Shown here in pieces: positions 1 to 12,330 of a DNA stretch of 64,000 nucleotides. A program made the translations under genes and the position numbers. Origin of the DNA: Leptasterias polaris (Eukaryota > Echinodermata > Asteroidea > Forcipulatida > Asteriidae); NCBI GenBank assembly GCA_037783415.1, contig JAZGTN010000026.1, forward strand, positions 124,001 through 188,000, read 5' to 3'. The notes beneath the pieces are model-generated. The model was not told where the DNA came from and did not search any database. It saw nothing but the letters and a program-made list of their open reading frames with translations. Positions within the stretch are counted from its first letter, which is position 1, and each line of letters opens with the position of its first letter.

Positions 1-577
1 TTTGTTGGAGGAGTAGTTTGCCTTATTTTCAATTGCACCGTCCACCACCTTATCTGTACTGTTAGCTGTGCTGTGTAAGTACTGTTTTGTTTTATTACCT
101 ACCTTGTGCCGATATTCCTCCATGCTTATCCACAATCATACGTTTGTAACAATTTGTCTAAGGTGCATGCAGTACCCACGGCTACGGTTTCGGCCGTTGC
201 TGGGGAACTGTAACTTCGCACACAAAATACCCGCCTGTTTTTTTATATTTTTGCTGGCTGGCTCTGCTATTGCTTTTGCATTCAACAGAATAATGTGATC
301 TTTAGCTAGGGAATACGTTGATGTAGTTGTGATACTGAGAGACGAATATTTAAATAAACCTGATTAATAATCGTGAAATGCCAATTAAATTAATTTTTAG
401 TTGGCTTGTGTCTTTAAAATATATAGTTGTAAATTTATATTTTTGTCGGCATTTCATAACTGGCGGCTGACCCCCTTTTTCAGAGTGCAGGGTGCCGTTA
501 CAATAATCACTCGAAACAGTTGTCACTTAAACAGGCCAGCTGGGACTCTGTTTAGATGTTGAAATGTTGTGCAATAT
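1..577. other. intergenic, nothing recognised
   Basis: AT-rich sequence with no recognisable gene, RNA or repeat boundary. The one open frame (68-298 +) has no recognisable domain or coding-like composition and is treated as chance. Confidence 0.5.
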
Positions 578-580
578 CAG

Positions 581-740
581 GGGTCGATTTCACAAAACTC
601 TTCCTAACTTAGGACTAGTCCTAGGCAATGCTAAGAGATAGGACTAGTCCTAAGCTAGGACCAGTACTTAGGACTAGTCCTATCTCTTAGCATTGCCTAG
701 GACTAGTCCTAAGTTAGGAAGAGTTTTGTGAAATCGACCC
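581..740. mobile_element. 160-bp perfect hairpin MITE
   Basis: Two 74-bp arms (581-654 and 667-740) are exact reverse complements around a 12-bp loop. The ends read GGGTCGATTTCACAAAA and its complement. The motif GGACTAGTCC, itself palindromic, occurs four times. The element is flanked by CAG on both sides (578-580, 741-743), a possible 3-bp target duplication. There is no coding capacity, so this is a non-autonomous inverted-repeat transposon; perfect arms suggest a young copy or one kept identical by conversion. Superfamily not assigned. Confidence 0.85.
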
Positions 741-743
741 CAG

Positions 744-3112
744 GACCTCGAAAAAGGGGTTCCAAGGCGGGAGCGAATTTAGAAGATTCAGTGGTAATTG
801 CACCATAATTACGAAAAATTCAGAAGTGTTAAACTAGCTAAATTACATTTCAATGATAAACGAACACATTATAAACAAGTTTAAATCGCATTTCCGTAAA
901 ATTAAATTTGCTCAAGTACCTGTTTTAAACATTTTCTTGTATGTGTAGCTCATTTCGGACAACATTTGCCATTTCCCATGTCCAATATAGTAAAACAAAA
1001 ACGCAAGGTATATCATTGAGTCGGGGAGAACATACCAAGTTCAGACCCCCTTCCAGGTGTTTTTGAATTATGACACGACGAAACAGCGAGTAGTAAACAA
1101 AATCGAGGTTTCCAAATCACCTGTGATAGTTAAGGGAAAAGGAGGTCATTGGATATGTTTAAAAGTTACAACAGCAAGGTCGGGTAGAAACGTCTGCGTT
1201 AAATCGTTCAAGTTATTTGTAAATTACCGGGTGTGGTTTATGTAAGGTGAAGCGGTGATATTTACGAAGAGGGCAGGCAAAAGTACTGGCAGCTCGGGAC
1301 ACTGAACGCAAAGTTCTTTGACCTGATTTGAGGAATTGCGTACAAACACATATATTATCGACTGCTTGGCAAGATGCCTCAGGGCCCAAGCTTTCTCCTC
1401 GCCAGCAACCTTGCCTTTAAACGTGTCATGTCTGCAAATAGTAGAAATAGAAGGCTTTTGGGAAAATTATGACTTGTTTGTTTGCTTTTCACGATAAGTG
1501 ACAAGTCAGCCATTATAATTGTCTTCATAGCTAGGAGATACAGGTCAATGGGCCATACTTTATTGCTTCATGGGCAATATGTTTGTGTTGTATGGGAGAG
1601 AGAGGCGATCTTAGCTTCTTCAGTAGATAGTTTTGATGGACTGACTGAACTATTGAAGTTGTGTCACCATGAAATGAAAACCACCCAAGGGTATTTCTTG
1701 ATAGGGTGAAGTTATATCGGTCAACAAGATTGAAGTAGATTTGAAGGTTTGTATGGTGGAGATGTAATCTGTTAATGTTTTGTGGTAAACAAATGTACAT
1801 GAGAAATGTATTTCCCTGAAGACGATGAGAGCATAGTGATTGAAACTTCGAATTGTCAAACCATCAGCTCTTTTCCGAACCACCGAAACTCATAGAAAAA
1901 TATCCGTAGTCGGCGTTATCGCAGAGATAGTGAGCAATGACAATCATACCACAGTTGTTGTGTAATGTCTTGGGCACAGGTAACTTATTCTAGCTTATGC
2001 CTCGGCTAAAATAATTGTAGATATAATTAGGTCCTAAAAAGACAACGCAGGTAGAGGACTGTACAAAAAGGAGAGTTATCGTGACAATAGAGCGCAGGAG
2101 TCGTATTTTTAAGCACCCTATTGAAAATGTATTTAAATTGAGCCATTTTAATAAAGATTCGTGATGAATATTTTTTTCGGATAGGCCTATTTCTTTTTTC
2201 CACGCTTTGGGAAATTAATTTATAAAGATGTATTGATTTGCGTCTGCGGTGAATCATCATATTAAATTGAAAACGCTTCCATGGATGTTTTTTTTATTTC
2301 TCGTAATCGCCGGATGAATTGGGCGATCATATGCACTTCTTCGTGTTGAGTCCCCGCGCGTGGGTACGCAAGGGATATAGCTGGTACAATAGAATACACG
2401 CCAACAAGTAAATTGCGTATGTCCTGCACGAGCACGTGTTGAGCAACACGAGGTTCATATGCTGCATGCATCCCATATTGAGAGTCAAGAATGCCTGTCA
2501 TAATACACATGAATCAACCACTGGATATCGGTGCCTAATCCCCATGCTAAAATTGAAAGTTTAGCGTGACTTATTTTCAGTACAGGCACCCTCTTGAGAA
2601 ATTGCTCAGCGTGCATCAACCCATTTCCATTTACTATACACACACAATTCTCAAGCCAGCAGACCGACCGTGCTTGCGTTATTTACTAAGTGGGCATACC
2701 GCGCATTTTCCACCGTCTCTTTATGCTAGAAATCACAAACTCTCTGCAAAGTCCACTTGGGTTGCCATCCCACATGACTCTAAGTTTAGGTTTGACTATA
2801 TTTAGATCTTCGATTATTGTCTTTTTGTAGTCAGAAGGACGAACGGCACATACTGGTCGGTCAGGGACTGTCTGAAAACGTTGTTATTAGTACTGCAGTG
2901 GTACAACTGCATGTGTTGTGTAAAGCACGTAAAGCAAGGTTATCATCGCTAAGAGAATGGGTTTTCTGTGAGTGGCTGCTAAGTGAGAAGCATCACTTGG
3001 TGCTTTATACGGGTCTCATAATTTGTAAATTAAAAACTAAAACATTTTGTAAAAATATTTATAAGCGCTTTGAAACTTCTTCTATTTCGAGTGGTGTCCT
3101 CGGTCAATGATG
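744..3112. other. intergenic, no supported gene
   Basis: About 2.4 kb without a supported gene. A minus-strand open frame at 2262-2510 (82 residues, with a charged stretch containing FIRRLREIKK) has slightly more protein-like composition than its neighbours, but there is no family match I can name and no clear splice or promoter context. The other open frames overlap on both strands and look random. Confidence 0.4.
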
Positions 3113-4381
3113 TCACGGCTGAGTTGTCCCCAGATCTCCCTGTCCCTCATGCATGTAGATAATTTCTCCAGCTGTCACAAATCCAGTGTCCCTTCTGAGC
3201 AGATCAACATAGGTCAGGTGACCTCGACCTCTTTGAGCTTGACCTTGCTTAGGCTCCCAGAGGACAAGCTTGCTGGCTGGAAGCTCAGGGTGTAGACTTG
3301 ATTTCAAGTCTGAGATCGCGGTTAATTCTCTGCATCAGCCACACAAAATTTCCCCCGCAGAATGGCTATCACGCGGTCTAACTCGCAATCTCAGACTTGA
3401 CCCCTTGTGTATACGGGATATTCATTTATTCACAACTGACATTTACATAACAACACTATGCCAGAGAGATGGCCAATCAGGAGGCCACAAAACTCCTGAT
3501 GGTTACGTCTATTCCCAATAGGTTATAATCACTTCAGCATTTTCTGTAAAATCGATTGAGTCATTGTTTTTTTTTATTATAGTGCTTTGTACGTTTGCTA
3601 TTTCTAATTTATACATAAAATAATACTAGATGTATTCTTAAAATATTGAAAAATAAACATAACAAATAACCTGATCCCTACTAGACGAAAAACTGTGTTC
3701 CCTTTATTTGAATGGAATCGTCTAATGATTTTCTCAACGTTTTTTATTTATTTTGAATTTAAAAACTAGTCACTTTGGGTTTTTTGTTTCCAAACTGCAA
3801 GTTGAATCACTGAGAAGAGGCAGATTAGTTACATGTGATTCAATGTTGTATTTCTGTACTATATCCCGTGGTATAAACGGTCAAGTTTGAATGTGCATTT
3901 TATTGACGGCTTCTGAGATTCTGACCAATCAGAGTGTTCCGTCCACTTTTGGACTAATTCGCCATAGGGTGTGTACAAACCGATGAACAATGTTCCCAAG
4001 TCTGTGATCGTTGGTTAAAGACGGAGGTTAATCCACAAGAGGGCGCTATTTCAGGCAATTATGTATTGGCTATCAGGTAGACTAAAAACTACGAGCACAG
4101 ACTTGGAACCAAGTCTACTCAGGGTGGCGATAGCAGTGCCCTGCAAACTTCACTCTTCTTGCGCAGATTTTGGCACTAAGCTTGGGGAACCCGAGATAGA
4201 GATCTGTGTTTGATATGTGTACTCCCCTCCCGACACCGAGCACCTGGCGTAGCATTCTGGTGTAGCAACCATCAAGTTGTTTTTCTAGAACAGATGTTAA
4301 TGTCCATGCTTCGCACCCATAAAGTAGCACTGATTCGACAGTGAGACGCTCATAGATAAAGCACTGAAAACTCAATGTCAC
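3113..4381 (-). pseudogene. LINE reverse-transcriptase C-terminal remnant, split by an insertion
   Basis: On the minus strand, 4381-4127 encodes the C-terminal part of a non-LTR retrotransposon reverse transcriptase. It carries the recognisable block LLYGCEAWTLT, then LDGCYTRMLR and KFAGHCYR. The frame is broken at 4117 by an 825-bp inserted element and resumes in the same frame at 3292-3113 with WEPKQGQAQRGRGHLTYVD and LLRRDTGF, the tail that normally follows in this LINE group. The two parts join without loss once the insert and one copy of its 9-bp duplication are discounted. The catalytic RT core and the endonuclease are absent (5'-truncated), so it is dead. Exact clade (RTE-like or another) is not decided. 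Confidence 0.8.
3293..4117. mobile_element. 825-bp non-autonomous element with 9-bp duplication (MULE-like)
   Basis: The ends are TAGACTTG... and ...CAAGTCTA. The terminal inverted repeat runs about 20 bp with few mismatches and is itself a small hairpin (AGACTTGATTTCAAGTCT at the left). The 9-mer CTCAGGGTG flanks it exactly at 3284-3292 and 4118-4126. A 9-bp duplication is the hallmark of Mutator-type transposons. Further AGACTTG/CAAGTCT motifs occur subterminally near 3311, 3393, 3998 and 4099. No transposase is present. It sits inside a LINE RT remnant, which gives an independent check on its boundaries. Confidence 0.8.
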
Positions 4382-4907
4382 AAACTCAGAAAACCTATGA
4401 CTACATGAGATAGCTTACTTCGTGTGTACTTGACAAGAACCAATACTTTCATTCATCTGAAAAAAACTTCCAGGAGTGGAAGAAAAGTCCCCCTCCACAA
4501 TTTCCGATATCCTATTTTCAACTGCCAAGACGAACTATACTATACAAACTGCGCATACAATCTCTTTTAAGATCATTTGGTGCAGTGTTCGAACAGATTA
4601 CTAAACCGTGGGAATGGATTATTAAACCGTGGGAACGGATTTACTAATTCGTTCAAACAGATTACTAAACCGTGCGAACGAATTAGTCCCTGCATATTTT
4701 TTTCTTTCACTGTCCCTTACCGGGCTCCGTAGTTCTCCTCAAACACTGCACCAATGCTGATGAAGTATAGTTATACAGGGTATACAGGATGGTCGTATTG
4801 TACGGAGTGTCATTGAAAATTATAGACTAGTTTGAGTTTAAAACCAATGATGAATCATACCATTGATAATCATCGACCATCAACAGATTTTTTGTTTTGT
4901 TGTCGTT
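4382..4907. other. intergenic with short degenerate repeats
   Basis: No gene seen. Between 4596 and 4685 the phrase ATTACTAAACCGTGGGAA and variants recur about four times in direct and partly inverted order, a small degenerate repeat of unknown origin. Confidence 0.4.
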
Positions 4908-5227
<320 letters not shown>

Positions 5228-6917
5228 TTGCAGAGAGCTTGAGGCAAACTATTAGTAATGCAACAAGTTGGAATTTGTTTGTCAAGTTGTGTTTTCAAGG
5301 TTCAGTTGTTTAGAACAATCTAAACACTGATGAACAGGTTTGCAGCCAAGAAAGTTTCCATGAATCAATCGTATGAATTTATTTGTTACATCAGCTTCAA
5401 ACAAGACACCAAAACATGTTCTTTGTTTAACAAAACTATGCAGCTTTCTCATCAGCTTCTTTCTAATTATCTCCAACCTTGCGCGGTTCGTTCATACTCC
5501 GGTCAACATCCACCTTACATTGTCCATAAAAGTCTTACTAAAGCTATTATCTGAGTGCGTGAACTCATATAGAAACGTCAAGGTTCGATCGTACGGATCT
5601 GTAATCGACGCCACTAGGGCCGTAGGTGAAGTGTACCATGTATTATTTGAGCATCACTTCCGACGACAATGATGTCTGGTTTTGTAACATTTTAAAGATC
5701 ATGCACGGGATGACCCGTGCACTGCACCTGCTCCTTCTCTAGTTCCCTCTCAATCACCGGCCCGATGTCTCCAAACCATCGTCACTGTCGTGTACCAACC
5801 TTTTAATCTACTGAACCCCTTGGGGAAATACGGACCCTGCAGATTCCTCGTGTCATTTTTGCCCGGTTCAGTGACCCGTTTGATGTCCCCATCTGAATGC
5901 CAAATCCTACTTAAGTTCCATCTGGGTGTAATATTACCCTACTGTTATCATCATATTCATTGAAAATCAATCGGAAGTCCCGACAGGCCAGGATCGCGTA
6001 CTTCATATCACAACAAAGTTAAGTTGGTCCACGTCCACGCATCACGTCATCTGTCTGCCTCGTCTGGTATACTCAATAGCAGCCTGTGCTGTAGTCGAGT
6101 AAAGTGCACACACTTCGGCCTTGTTGAAGTATTGGTACAAATTCCGTTCTCTGCAATGATGTTTTCATCCATCTGTCCTTCACAATAATCAGGAGACTGC
6201 AATTATCGTTCGTAATATGACCGTAGTCTGAGAAGTGAACGCATAACGATCGTGATTTAGCCGAGGGATGAATGAATCTACCATGACTGAAGTTTGATGT
6301 GCTATGAAATGTTTTGCTATCTTAAAGGAAACAAAACCATCAGCCAAAATAATCTTTGAACATTGGCATGTTGTGTTTTCCCCAACAATATGAAAAACCC
6401 GCCAAAACATGTGGCCATTCACTTTGTTTTCGCTCGTTATTAACATGTATTAAACTCTGTTGAAGAATATTATGTTACGTATTTTTTGTACGAAGACATT
6501 TAATTTGAAAATTGAAGGACTGTGGTTAATTCTATGGGCCTTATGGCAAATGTCAAGCTTCTTTTTATTTTAAGAATGATGTGTTCTTTGAACTGAAAAA
6601 TGAACAATCGTTGGTTGAACCTGTTATGTGGTTCAAAACTTGATTTAAACGTTGGTAGCGACAATATTTCGTGAAATTTTCAGCCACTAGCTTTTTGGAC
6701 GACAAACTTTAGTGGGGCAGATGGGGGAAATATTTGGGAGAGTTTCGCTTTGGATCATACAAAAATAAATTTGGCACACAGACGGGTTCAAAGGCTAGAA
6801 TAACAAGAAATTTTTCAAAATGGCTGCCGATGCTTGTATTTTTATAACCTATACTTTTTATGCGATGGCTCTGTAGCCAATATCTTATTTGTGGCATACT
6901 CTGTGTGCCAAATTCCA
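5228..6917. other. intergenic, nothing recognised
   Basis: About 1.7 kb without a supported feature. Open frames of up to 99 codons (for example 5373-5672 +) overlap one another and carry no recognisable motif. Confidence 0.4.
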
Positions 6918-7015
6918 TGCTTGTATCATCATGGGCACAGTCCTACGTACCCGCCGTGCATCTTGATGCTTGTATCATCATGGGCACAGTACTACGTACC
7001 CGCCGTGCATCTTGA
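6918..7015. repeat. 49-bp tandem duplication
   Basis: Two adjacent near-identical copies of a 49-bp unit beginning TGCTTGTATCATCATGGGCA (starts 6918 and 6967), immediately left of the CCCAGTGGGCA-bounded element. Confidence 0.85.
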
Positions 7016-7069
7016 TACTTTCCCAGTGGGCAAAATACGTTGAATTAACGTTGAAGCAACGTCATATGC

Positions 7070-7345
7070 CGACGTTGGAGTAACGTTGAATGATGATTGT
7101 ATTTGCAAATTGAATTAACGTTGAAGTACTGACGTAGATACAACGTTAAACTCACTACGTTGTTTCAATGTCGGCATGTATACGTTGTTTTAACGTCAAA
7201 TTTCTACGTTGAAATAATGTTGAATAATGATTGAATTTGCAAATTGAAATAACGTTGAAATGCTGACGTAGATACAACGTTAAACGCACTACGTTGTTTC
7301 AATGTCGGCATGTATACGTTGTTTTTACGTCAAATTTCTACGTTG
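7070..7345. repeat. 134-bp tandem duplication inside the ACGTTG element
   Basis: Two copies at 134-bp spacing (GCAAATTGAATTAACG at 7105, GCAAATTGAAATAACG at 7239), each holding several ACGTTG motifs. Confidence 0.8.
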
Positions 7346-8799
7346 GTCCAACGTTGGGCCAACGTACAGTTAATCTAAAACAATGTCTTCGAGTTGAACT
7401 TTCTTGTTATGTAGTTAATGCCCATTATAATTAATTCAAGTAATTAGTATATGCTTATTATACTTATAAGGTATATACATGTAAGATATGATACCGATAC
7501 CTAAATACATTCTACACTATAACTACAACTTATACAGGCCTATACATCTTTCTCCACTGCATGTCTTGTATTTATATAGTCCAGGATCTACAGAATTTCC
7601 AGTCATGGTTATAACACCTTTTTAAAATAAAACTATTTAATTTTTAATTCACATCTTGGAATGACAAATGTTTCTTTGTACTTTTGATGTACATATTTTC
7701 TTACAAACGAATTACCAAAAAAAGTACAAAAACTTGCCTGGGAAATTCCTAAATTCAACCAAAATTGTTTTGATATTGTCAGAAAAAGTCATACACTTCT
7801 AAGTCCCGCCCACAAATTTGCATAAGTTTCAACGTTGTCCCAACGTTGTCTCAACGTTGGCTCAATTTTAGCATCTTGTCAAAAGGCGCTCATACCCAAA
7901 AGGAATGTATAGCTTTTTGCTTGCCAAATGTTAATGCAACATAGGAATGATATAAAATTAGGTTTGAGATGTCGCATCAATTACCTGAACTTAGTATAAA
8001 AACAACATTTCCATACACAAATAATTATCCCCCAAAATGTTAAATTTTAACTTCTTGTCAACATGTTGTGCACGAAAACCTAGTAGAAATGTTAAGCTTT
8101 TTACTTGCCAAATATTAATGCAACACATGAATTGTACAAAATTGAGTACTAGAAACAATTACCCACAAATTGTTAATTTTTAACACCTTGTCAACATGCG
8201 CTCAAAACCAAACTGTGAAGGGCAACTTAGAAGTATACATTGGTTTGAGGTTTCAATCACCTGTCTGAACCTTGAGTGAAAAAACATTTAGATATTTTGT
8301 AATTGTTAAAAAAACAAATAGCAACAACAATGTGAATATTTTAATGGTTGGGGTGACCTCAAGTGCAGTCGTGAACTAAAAGCCTAGAGGAAGCCAACTT
8401 TGATCGCATTTTTAGGGCTGGCTTTCGGCCTATATCGATCCCATTGTAGAATAGGTGACCTTTTTCAACATCTGACCGTCCTTGCATTTCTGTATGCTCT
8501 GTGGTACTATATGGAAATATTACATTATTATTTGGACCACGAATAATGCCTTTTATTTTGCGGTGATTTTAATCAATGTTATCTGGGCTATTTCTTGGAA
8601 TCCTCGCCCCTCATGTGTCTATATTTCTTGTGATCTTCTTGGTAATTTTCTTGATGGAAAATGGTTAAAACGAGGCAATAGATGACTGGTAATAATATTA
8701 GTATGTTACTGACTGATAGTCTGACCGGACACAATTGTTCAATATTTTACTAAATTCAATGTAAGAGTGTTTGGTTTAGCTCAAATCTAGATAAAACAA

Positions 8800-9895
8800 G
8801 CAACTGCAACTTTTATCCAACATTGTACATACGTCAAAAACGTTACATTGAAACAATTGTTACCGATTATAATGTTGGATCAACATTGATTTTAGGTTGT
8901 TATTATCGCAACGCAATTACAACCTTTATCCAACATTGTACATACTTCAATATTGTTACGTTAAAAAAAACCTTACCAGACTGACGTTGGATCAACATCG
9001 ATTTTAGGTTATTATTATCGCAACGCAAACAAAACCTTTTTACAACATTGTACATACGTCAAAAACGTTCACAATGAAACAACGTTACCAGAATAACGTT
9101 GGATCAACATTGATTTTAGGTTGTTATTATCGCGACGCAACAATAACCTTAATCCAACATTGCATTAACTTTTAAAAGTATACGTTTTGAAATGACGTTA
9201 CCCAACTGACATTGGATCAAAATTGATTTAAGGATTATCGCGACGCAATAACAACCTTTATCCAACATTGTTCATACGTAAAAATCATTACGTGGAAAAA
9301 ACGTTCCCAGAATGACGTTGGATCAACATTTATTTTAGGTTATTATTATCGCGACGCAATAACAACCTTTATCCAACATTGCACATAGGCCAAAAACGTT
9401 ACATTGAAACAACGTTACCAGAATGACGTTGGATCAACATTGATTTTAGGTTATTATTATCGCGACGCAATAACAACCTTTATCCAACATTGCACATAGG
9501 CCAAAAACATTACATTGAAACAACGTTACCAGAATGACGTTGGATCAACATTGATTTTAGGTTGTTATTATCGCGACGCAATAACAACCTTTATCCAACA
9601 TTGTACATACGTCAAAATCGTTACGTGGAAAAAACGTTACCAGAATGACGTTGGATCAACATCGATTTTAGGTTGTTATTATCGCGACGCAATAACAACC
9701 TTTATCCAACACTGTTCATACGTCAAAAACGTTACATTGAAACAACGTTACCAGAATGACGTTGGATCAACATTGATTTTAGGTTGTTATTATCGCGACG
9801 CAATAACAACCTTTATCCAACATTGCATCAACGTTAATTAGTATACGTTGAAACTACGTTGCCAAATTGACGTTGGATCAACATTGTTTTTTGGT
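8800..9895. repeat. 111-bp tandem repeat array, about ten units
   Basis: CAGAATGACGTTGGATCAAC recurs at 9308, 9419, 9530, 9641 and 9752, an exact 111-bp period. More diverged units extend to both sides. Each unit contains TTATTATCGCGACGCAATAA and ACATTG/AACGTT motifs. 111 is divisible by three, so a 108-codon frame at 9515-9841 stays open as an artefact of the array. Confidence 0.9.
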
Positions 9896-10071
9896 TGTTA
9901 TAATCGCAACGTTATTTCAACACTTTTCCAACGTTTACACAACGTCAAACTACAACTTAAAACAAACATCGCAAATGTGACGTTGAAATAACGTTGTTTT
10001 ATGGTATTTCGACGTTGTGACGCCATATCAACCAAAATTCAACGTTGAAATAACGTTGTGTGCCCACTGGG

Positions 10072-10929
10072 TTGTCAATGGTTATTAGTTGTGCACATTC
10101 CCTTGATTAGCTTGGGAAATTGAACTATTAACCACTGTGGTTAGAAAAACTACATTAACAGTGATATGATTTGGTGCAAAACTGTGTCCTGTTGACGTTT
10201 GTTATACCCGGGCTAGACATTTTGTGGAAAAATGGCGGCACCGTCGATATAAGCTGGTAGTTGTGTAGTCTGTTTTGTGGGATTATAGACGACGGAATCA
10301 TGTGAACTATGTTCATTAATTTTGCAGAGGTGTGTGGGCTTAAGTCTAGACCTATTTCAGTTGTCAGGATCTCAGGATGACGAGGGTATAAACATTTGAA
10401 AGCGTCTCTCGATGTCCAGGAACGCCCCTGGATCGCAACTTCCTTTCCGGGGTCAACGACACGATGCCCCAGTCTTGTCACAATACAAAGTCATCCGCTG
10501 TAGTGGTTTCATTTTCCACACTTCATAAACTGTCACAGAAATTTATGTTTTTCCGAGGCATCGATGAAAGTGCAGGTGGCTTTCACCTGAAAAAAAGCTA
10601 ACATGGACATTGGGATGGCGTTTCTGAAACGGTAGCGTATTAAATTACCATGAGAAAACATGATGCCCTTCCGCTGTCGATGCTTTTGTGTGTCATTGTA
10701 GATGATCGCTTTTCAGAAATTTAGTTTTTGTTTTGTGCAGCTTATAAGGTGGAGAGTTTATAGAGAAACCATTTTCACAGAAACTCGCGCTTCAATGCTT
10801 ATTAATATAGTCGTATAAAAGTAATGCATGATTTTAACATTGTCAAGCGATTATTTGAAATCATCACAAGTTGAACAAGAGGTTTTTGATTATGTGGTTT
10901 GCAATATGTAATGTCTTCTAAAACCATAT
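10072..10929. other. intergenic, nothing recognised
   Basis: No supported gene. A minus-strand open frame at 10155-10481 (108 codons) lacks recognisable motifs. Confidence 0.4.
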
Positions 10930-10985
10930 CGTTTGTTTGTTTGTTTGTTTGCTTGTTTTGGTTTTTGTTTGTTTGTTTGTTTGTC
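10930..10985. repeat. (TTTG)n microsatellite
   Basis: Repeated GTTT units with one GCTT interruption and a central TTTGGTTTTTG break. Confidence 0.9.
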
Positions 10986-11109
10986 TAGATGATACTCCCA
11001 CCAAGGGAAAAGTCCCCACAAGGGGGTAACGCAAAGCTGGCAACAGTCAACCTCTCTCATGCAAACATTAACTGGTTTAACGTCTAGGATTGTGAACTGC
11101 ACAAATCAA

Positions 11110-11225
11110 TAAATTGTGCTTCTAGCGGTTACCTTGGGAGGATTCGAACCAATAACACTGTCATTACAAGTACTGCAGTCTATAAAAACCACCTGACAAC
11201 GGTAATCATTCTACCATCCCTTCAA
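11110..11225 (-). mobile_element. probable tRNA-derived SINE head
   Basis: On the minus strand the sequence contains a pol III B-box match GGTTCGAATCC (complement at 11141-11151) preceded about 70 bases upstream by an A-box-like TGATTACCGTTGTCAGGTGG. It does not fold as a complete tRNA, so a SINE remnant is the best reading. Confidence 0.45.
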
Positions 11226-12243
11226 GAAAAGTTCAAAGCCAGAAACAGGTAATAGTACCGAGCTCATCTTGTATACACGTTACTGGTAGATGAACAATGA
11301 AGTGTCTGATATCTAAAAAAAATCTGCATTCATTTTGGAAATAAGAAACCTAACACGAGGTAGTCTTATGTCTGTTCCATTGACATATCTAGTAATATCG
11401 AAACAAACTTATGATGGATTGTTGATCTGGAGCTTACCGAACTTATTAGGAATTTAAAACCAAGAAAATTGGTTTCGGGAACATTTCCTTCTAAAATACT
11501 ATCAATATCAGCCAACTATTAAAGGTTCTTATTCCAGCCAAAAGAAAATCGAAATAAAAATATATCAAAGCATGAACTTCCTGTCATTCGTATTCGGAGG
11601 TCGTTGATTCAAATCCCGATCTAATCAATTTTTCTTTGTTCAACCCTAAATTAAATAAAAACAGAAATGAGTTTGAAGCGGGTTTCATGCTGCAAAACCT
11701 CCATTGTTTTTTGTCTTCTCCATTTCTCATTAATGTTTAAACAGGTTGTATACTAGTATGGAGGTTCGGGTGGTACATTACACTGCGGGTGTGCCCAAGA
11801 TGTTATGCAGCTGGTCTTGCAGAGCATCCAGGAATTAAACCGATCTAAACTATTGACCTTATGTTGAGGTCATCTGTGTCAGGTACCCTGTATGCTACAG
11901 TAACATTGACAGTTATAATTCTCATATCATGAAAGGAACAAGTGTAGGTTCTTATTTCAAATCGAAATAAAAATAAACATTAAGCATGAACACACTCCCT
12001 GTCATTATTTTTCGGTTTTATTTTTCAATTTGAGCTGAGGTTTCATGGATTGTTTGAATAATGTGTTTTGAAAACTATATTATGAGAATGAATAGTCTTA
12101 AAACAAAACCATTGATGTAACATTGAAGGTCTTATTGTTATTGAACCGAAATACACATTGTTGCACAACATAACGTGTAACAGTGTTACAGGCTAACAGC
12201 TTATGGTCCGTTTTTAATCGAGCATCAAATGCAACTTGGTAAA
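11226..12243. other. intergenic with a dispersed direct repeat
   Basis: No gene seen. A phrase running from AGGTTCTTATT through AATCGAAATAAAAAT to CCTGTCATT occurs at 11524-11590 and again, diverged, at 11946-12008, suggesting two remnants of one unclassified repeat. Confidence 0.4.
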
Positions 12244-12249
12244 AGTTTG
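12244..12249 (+). repeat. left 6-bp target duplication AGTTTG of element 1
   Basis: AGTTTG immediately precedes the AGTAGTGTG terminus and is repeated exactly after the other terminus at 27210-27215. Confidence 0.9.
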
Positions 12250-12330
12250 AGTAGTGTGTTGGGTCTTGATGAGACAATCTATTGTTAGTTTATGCATGAT
12301 GCACAAGAACAATGGGGATTAAATGATTAA

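Larger units (their letters stand above)
7022..10071. mobile_element. 3.05-kb ACGTTG-rich DNA element with CCCAGTGGGCA ends
   Basis: Bounded by CCCAGTGGGCA at 7022-7032 and its complement TGCCCACTGGG at 10061-10071. Both outer parts are densely packed with AACGTTGA/CAACGTT motifs in both orientations. The interior contains a tandem array (8800-9895) and an AT-rich middle with a diverged duplication of about 190-bp spacing (GCTTTTTRCTTGCCAAAT at 7911 and 8097). There is no transposase; open frames follow tandem repeats. No clear target duplication is visible (the flanks share only TT), so the superfamily is open. Elements with this terminus are widespread in aquatic animals to my knowledge. 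Confidence 0.8.

Noticed and set aside
2262..2510. 82-codon minus-strand frame
   Set aside because: Composition is mildly protein-like but no family, promoter or splice context could be named.
9515..9841. 108-codon frame
   Set aside because: Stays open only because the tandem repeat period (111 bp) is a multiple of three.
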